Shown piece after piece: positions 60,593-64,000 of a DNA stretch of 64,000 bases. Within the stretch, counting starts at the first letter, position 1. Each line of letters opens with the position of its first letter. The DNA is taken from the NCBI RefSeq assembly GCF_900002575.1, contig NZ_LN650648.1:2085565-2149564 (forward strand), written 5' to 3'. The notes under the pieces are model-generated. The model was not told where the DNA came from. It saw only the letters and a program-made list of their open reading frames with translations, and did no database searches. The stretch is from Romboutsia hominis. GTDB taxonomy: Bacteria; Bacillota; Clostridia; Peptostreptococcales; Peptostreptococcaceae. A program made the position numbers and the translations under genes.

Positions 60593-61358
60593 CATAATAA
60601 ATACTCCATTTTCCTATTTCTTTAAATCCTAATTTTCTATATATCTTTCCTGCTTCTTCATTATCATAAAATAAACACGGAATTTTTCCTTCTTCTAATA
60701 ATTCTCTGCATAACTTGCTTATACATACAGTTGCATAACCTTTATTTCTGTAATTTGGATGAGTCCCTACACCAACTATAAGTCCATATTTTTGGCTTTC
60801 TAATGTACTCTTTGCCATAGCAACAACTTGTTTATCACATGGTATATAATAACCCCTTCCAGTTTTTAGAAGATTTTTTATGTTTTCTACTGTAGTGTTT
60901 TCAAATTCTTCTATAACTTCATATAATTTTACCACTTTACCTATATTACCAAATCTAATCTTTTTTACATTTGAACTTCTCATTGTATTTTCTAAATTTT
61001 TGGTTGTAAGTAACTTACAAAAACTAACTATTCTTTTTCTATTGATATTTAAATTATTTTCAAATTTTTCTAAACATGCTGTTTTACCACTTATTTCAGT
61101 ATAATCTAATTTGTCTATAAAGTTAGAAAATCTCTTTACATTAAATTTAGAATGAGAATAAAATGTTAAAAAATCTAAATATTTAACTAATACTCCTTCT
61201 ATATTGCCACTTCTATCTATATCTGCCCATACACTAAAAAAACTATTATCATATCCAAATCTTTCAATATCCCCAACTATAAATAAATTAAATTCAGGTT
61301 CCTTGCTTAAATAATCAACTACCTTCTTATGATATTTTTCATCTATTTTCAAAATCAT
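60588..61358 (-). CDS. GNAT-family N-acetyltransferase (FR47-like)
   Basis: A 256-residue protein with a variable N-terminal domain and a C-terminal GNAT domain: KYGLIVGVGTHPNYRNKGYA carries the acetyl-CoA loop (R-x-x-G-Y-A), followed by TVCISKLCRELLEEGKIPCL and NEEAGKIYRKLGFKEIGKWS. The substrate is unknown. GGGGGAAG precedes the start. It is monocistronic, between VanZ-like and rarA genes, and the protein is cytoplasmic. Confidence 0.88.
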   Translation of the reverse strand: MILKIDEKYHKKVVDYLSKEPEFNLFIVGDIERFGYDNSFFSVWADIDRSGNIEGVLVKYLDFLTFYSHSKFNVKRFSNFIDKLDYTEISGKTACLEKFENNLNINRKRIVSFCKLLTTKNLENTMRSSNVKKIRFGNIGKVVKLYEVIEEFENTTVENIKNLLKTGRGYYIPCDKQVVAMAKSTLESQKYGLIVGVGTHPNYRNKGYATVCISKLCRELLEEGKIPCLFYDNEEAGKIYRKLGFKEIGKWSIYYA

Positions 61359-61473
61359 ATACTTCCCCCTGATATAAAAATCAATATATATATGAAAACT
61401 ACCCTTATAATATTTTTATTATCAATAGTGGTTTTTATGATAATTTTATAATTGTTAATATATCTCCTTCTTA

Positions 61474-62748
61474 TTAACCTTTATTTTTTAAATTTTCCCA
61501 ATAAGCTTTAAAAGCCATCTCATTTTTATTTTTACCTGGATTGTAATATTTTTTATCTTTTATAAGTTCTGGCATGTATTGCTGACTTACATAATTATTT
61601 TCATAATTATGAGGGTATTTATAGTCTATACCTCTACCTAGATTTTTAGCACCACTATAGTGTGCATCTTTTAAGTGGACTGGTATATCTCCAACTTCTA
61701 TATTATCTAAATCATATATAGCTGATTGTATAGCAGCGTATGTAGAATTAGACTTAGGACAATTTGCTAGATATATTGTAGCTTGTGCTAAAGGCAATTG
61801 TGCTTCTGGAAACCCTAGTTGATTTGCTGCGTTGACACAAGCCTCAACTATAGTTATAGCTTGGGGTACAGCTAGTCCTACATCTTCACATGCAATACAC
61901 AAAAGCCTCCTAGTTATACTATTTAAGTCTCCTGCCTTTATAAGCCTTGCTAGATAATGTATAGATGCATCTATATCAGAACCTCTTATAGACTTATGAA
62001 ATGCAGACAATATTGAGTAGCTATCATCTCCTTTATTGTCATAATTAAGTATCTTAACAGAAGAACATTCTATTGTATTATCTAGAGTTATGTTAATTTC
62101 ATCAGAATTACTATCAATGCTAACATTAAATACAAGTTCTAATTTGTTTAAAGCACTTCTCATATCACCATTGCAAGTTTCTGCTATATATCTTATAGCC
62201 TTTTCTTCAACTTTTATTGTTTTGCTTTTATAGAGATTTCTTAATTTTTCTATTGAATTCATAAGGCCTATAAATATATCTTGTGAATTTATTTGTTTAA
62301 ACTCAAATACTGAACATCTACTAAGTATTGCTTTATATATAGCAAAGTATGGGTTATCTGCTGTACTTGCTATTAAAGTTACTGATCCTTCCTCTATAAC
62401 TTCTAGTAATGATTGTTGTTGTTTTTTATTTAGAGCTTGTATCTCATCTAACATTAAAATTATACCATTATAAGAAAATAGGTCTCTTTTAGTGGCCTCT
62501 ATTACTTCTTTTATTTCTTTGACACCGCAGTTTACAGCATTTAGTTTTATATACTTTTTTCCTGTTGCGTTTGCTATTATGTTTGCTAAGGTAGTTTTAC
62601 CTGTTCCTGGAGGGCCATATAAAATCATATTTGGTATAGTTTTATTTTGTATTAATTTATTTAATATTTTCCCTTTTCCTATTATGTGAGATTGCCCCAC
62701 CATATCATCTATACTTTGAGGTCTAAATCTATCTGCTAACGGTTGCAT
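61474..62748 (-). CDS. rarA: Replication-associated recombination ATPase RarA (MgsA)
   Basis: A 424-residue AAA+ protein acting at stalled replication forks. PLADRFRPQSIDDMVGQSHI is the RarA signature, LYGPPGTGKTTLANIIANAT Walker A, and IILMLDEIQALNKKQQQSLL Walker B. ISRCSVFEFKQ-like sensor and the C-terminal KSIRGSDIDASIHYLARLI and LLCIACEDVGLAVPQAITIV blocks follow. In Peptostreptococcaceae it sits between codY and the isc cluster, as here. AGGAGG precedes the start. Confidence 0.95.
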   Translation of the reverse strand: MQPLADRFRPQSIDDMVGQSHIIGKGKILNKLIQNKTIPNMILYGPPGTGKTTLANIIANATGKKYIKLNAVNCGVKEIKEVIEATKRDLFSYNGIILMLDEIQALNKKQQQSLLEVIEEGSVTLIASTADNPYFAIYKAILSRCSVFEFKQINSQDIFIGLMNSIEKLRNLYKSKTIKVEEKAIRYIAETCNGDMRSALNKLELVFNVSIDSNSDEINITLDNTIECSSVKILNYDNKGDDSYSILSAFHKSIRGSDIDASIHYLARLIKAGDLNSITRRLLCIACEDVGLAVPQAITIVEACVNAANQLGFPEAQLPLAQATIYLANCPKSNSTYAAIQSAIYDLDNIEVGDIPVHLKDAHYSGAKNLGRGIDYKYPHNYENNYVSQQYMPELIKDKKYYNPGKNKNEMAFKAYWENLKNKG

Positions 62749-62777
62749 ATTACCTCCTAATATACTTGTATTAAATA

Positions 62778-62808
62778 AAGGTACCTATAAACATTTATAG
62801 ATACCTTT
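62778..62808. terminator. Intrinsic terminator after codY
   Basis: AAAGGTACCTATAA pairs with TTATAGATACCTTT (one mismatch) around a short loop, with A/T flanks. Confidence 0.75.
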
Positions 62809-62813
62809 TATTA

Positions 62814-63599
62814 TTAGTAATTTGATTTTAATTTCTTTAATTCTTCTATAAGCTTGTCATTAAGTATTTTTATATGTGTCCCCTTCATACCTAACGATCT
62901 AGATTCTATTACTCCAGCACTTTCAAATTTTCTAAGTGCATTTACTATAACTGATCTTGTTATACCAACTCTATCAGCTATTTTACTAGCTACTAATAAA
63001 CCTTCTTTGCCATCTAATTCTTCAAATATATGCTCTACAGCTTCAAGTTCTGAATAAGATAAAGTGCCTATAGCCATTTGTACTACCGCTTTCTTTCTCA
63101 TTTCAACTTCTAATTCTTCACCTATAGCTCTTAATATTTCAAGACCTACAACTGTTGCACTATACTCTGCTATAACTAGATCATCATCATTAAACTCTTT
63201 ATCATACCTCGATATAAGTAGTGTACCTAATCTTTGTCCACTTCCTAATATAGGAACTATTGTATTATATTTTTGTGCTCTTTCTGCTTCTAGAGGGAAG
63301 AACTCTAATAATTTTTCTCCTGTTAAGTTCTCTAATGTATCAGATACTTTTAGCATATTTTTAGTATACTCTTCTGGGAATTTTTTTTGTCTTGTCCCCT
63401 CTTCTTCTACTACCGAACTATCTTTTTCATCATTTAGGAATAAGCCTAATACTTTACCTTTAGAGCTTAGTATGTATATATTTGCACTTAACACCTCACC
63501 TAATGCTCCAGCTAATAAGTCAAAAGAAACATTACTGCCACCACTTGTTTGTAACGTTTTATTTATCCTTCTAGTTTTTTGTAATACTTCACTCGCCAT
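62814..63599 (-). CDS. codY: GTP- and branched-chain-amino-acid-sensing repressor CodY
   Basis: A 261-residue global regulator. The N-terminal GAF domain ([20 protein letters not shown] to about 155) senses Ile/Leu/Val; the C-terminal winged helix ([40 protein letters not shown]) is highly conserved. It represses nutrient uptake, and in toxigenic clostridia virulence genes, in rich conditions. It follows topA in the same direction across 139 bp. GAGGAGATG precedes the start. No CodY box is seen at its own promoter. Confidence 0.97.
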   Translation of the reverse strand: MASEVLQKTRRINKTLQTSGGSNVSFDLLAGALGEVLSANIYILSSKGKVLGLFLNDEKDSSVVEEEGTRQKKFPEEYTKNMLKVSDTLENLTGEKLLEFFPLEAERAQKYNTIVPILGSGQRLGTLLISRYDKEFNDDDLVIAEYSATVVGLEILRAIGEELEVEMRKKAVVQMAIGTLSYSELEAVEHIFEELDGKEGLLVASKIADRVGITRSVIVNALRKFESAGVIESRSLGMKGTHIKILNDKLIEELKKLKSNY

Positions 63600-63738
63600 T
63601 ATAATTCATCTCCTCATGAAAATCAGCCTTTTCAGCTTTTCCCTATTCATCTATCTAAATTTTTATTCTTAATACGCATTATGCAATAGAATATTATCAC
63701 AAAATCAAACCTTTTTCAATATAATAGGCCTTATTTTT

Positions 63739-64000
63739 CTAATTTTCGCTATTTTCATTCACTGGTTTTATATTATCGTTTTCTTTATTATTTAAATTCT
63801 TACAATCTTTATTAGAACATACAACTTTAGTTTCACCCTTTGTGACCTTTTCTACCATATATGACCCACATTCTGAACATAATTCTCCTGTTGGTTTATT
63901 CCATGCTACAAAGTCACACTCTGGATACCTAGAACAACCATAAAATGCTTTCCCTCTTTTAGATTTTCTAAGAATGATATCTCCTTCATGACACTTAGGA
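63739..64000 (-). CDS. topA: DNA topoisomerase I, C-terminal zinc-finger fragment
   Basis: The last 86 codons and the stop of a gene entering from the right edge. KCHEGDIILRKSKRGKAFYG, CSRYPECDFVAWNKPTGELC and SECGSYMVEKVTKGETKVVC, then SNKDCKN, are the C4 zinc fingers of bacterial topoisomerase I, the enzyme that relaxes negative supercoils. The tail is Asn-rich. The catalytic part is outside the window. The topA-codY order is standard in this group. Confidence 0.92.
   Translation of the reverse strand, partial: PKCHEGDIILRKSKRGKAFYGCSRYPECDFVAWNKPTGELCSECGSYMVEKVTKGETKVVCSNKDCKNLNNKENDNIKPVNENSEN

Overview
The window comes from an AT-rich, endospore-forming, flagellated low-GC Gram-positive, most likely a member of the Peptostreptococcaceae (the Clostridioides/Paraclostridium/Romboutsia neighbourhood). 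The evidence is the gene set and order: topA-codY-rarA-iscR-iscS-iscU-mnmA-[alaS T-box]-alaS-ireB-membrane protein-ruvX-DUF1292-LCP-fur, then rnj-ylbF-DUF503-SASP-dacF, scpA-scpB-DUF2953-gerW, and a dltD-first dlt operon. Spore genes (two small acid-soluble proteins, a CotF-type coat pair, GerW), MotA/MotB and PolC fit this. The family assignment is an inference from synteny. Most genes lie on the minus strand, so the window reads from topA/codY at the right end to the polC start at the left end.

Left part (1-15.2 kb): start of polC; an orphan HExxH protein; the ECF sigma factor SigV with its anti-sigma RsiV, carrying a visible ECF promoter that moves the sigV start downstream; a secreted seven-SH3b glucosaminidase; a regulator, M20 hydrolase and two-part membrane protein set that looks like an uncharacterised uptake/hydrolysis unit; a lipid-anchored gamma-glutamylcyclotransferase-like protein; and the operon dltD-dltX-dltA-dltB-dltC for D-alanylation of surface polymers, including a small dltX that overlaps dltD.

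Middle part (15.2-30 kb), accessory: a Mor-like regulator facing the small genes DUF1659-DUF2922-YvrJ; a PD-(D/E)XK nuclease; a lipoprotein; then a 5-kb phage lysogeny and replication module (helicase loader, replication protein, YqaJ recombinase nuclease, antirepressor, Cro-like, CI-like, ImmA) without integrase, packaging or structural genes; small membrane proteins; a flavoprotein paired with a PyrK-like iron-sulfur reductase; and a MarR regulator.

Right part (30-64 kb), mostly core: gerW-DUF2953, an SASP gene on the opposite strand, scpB broken by a frameshift at an A8 tract, scpA, an M50 protease; a degenerate partial copy of an M24 peptidase separated from the intact copy by two coat-protein genes; AbgT transporter; MalY/PatB-type enzyme; CoA-disulfide-reductase-like flavoprotein with a divergent LysR gene; dacF, SASP, rnj; motAB; fur; LCP protein; the alaS cluster with an alanine T-box; and the Isc cluster behind a promoter with duplicated IscR-like operators.

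Non-coding highlights are two different dispersed repeat families with two copies each, many bidirectional intrinsic terminators, the T-box, the SigV promoter, and repeated TTACC/GGTAA operator-like sites in the lysogeny switch. I found no tRNA, rRNA, CRISPR array or insertion sequence.
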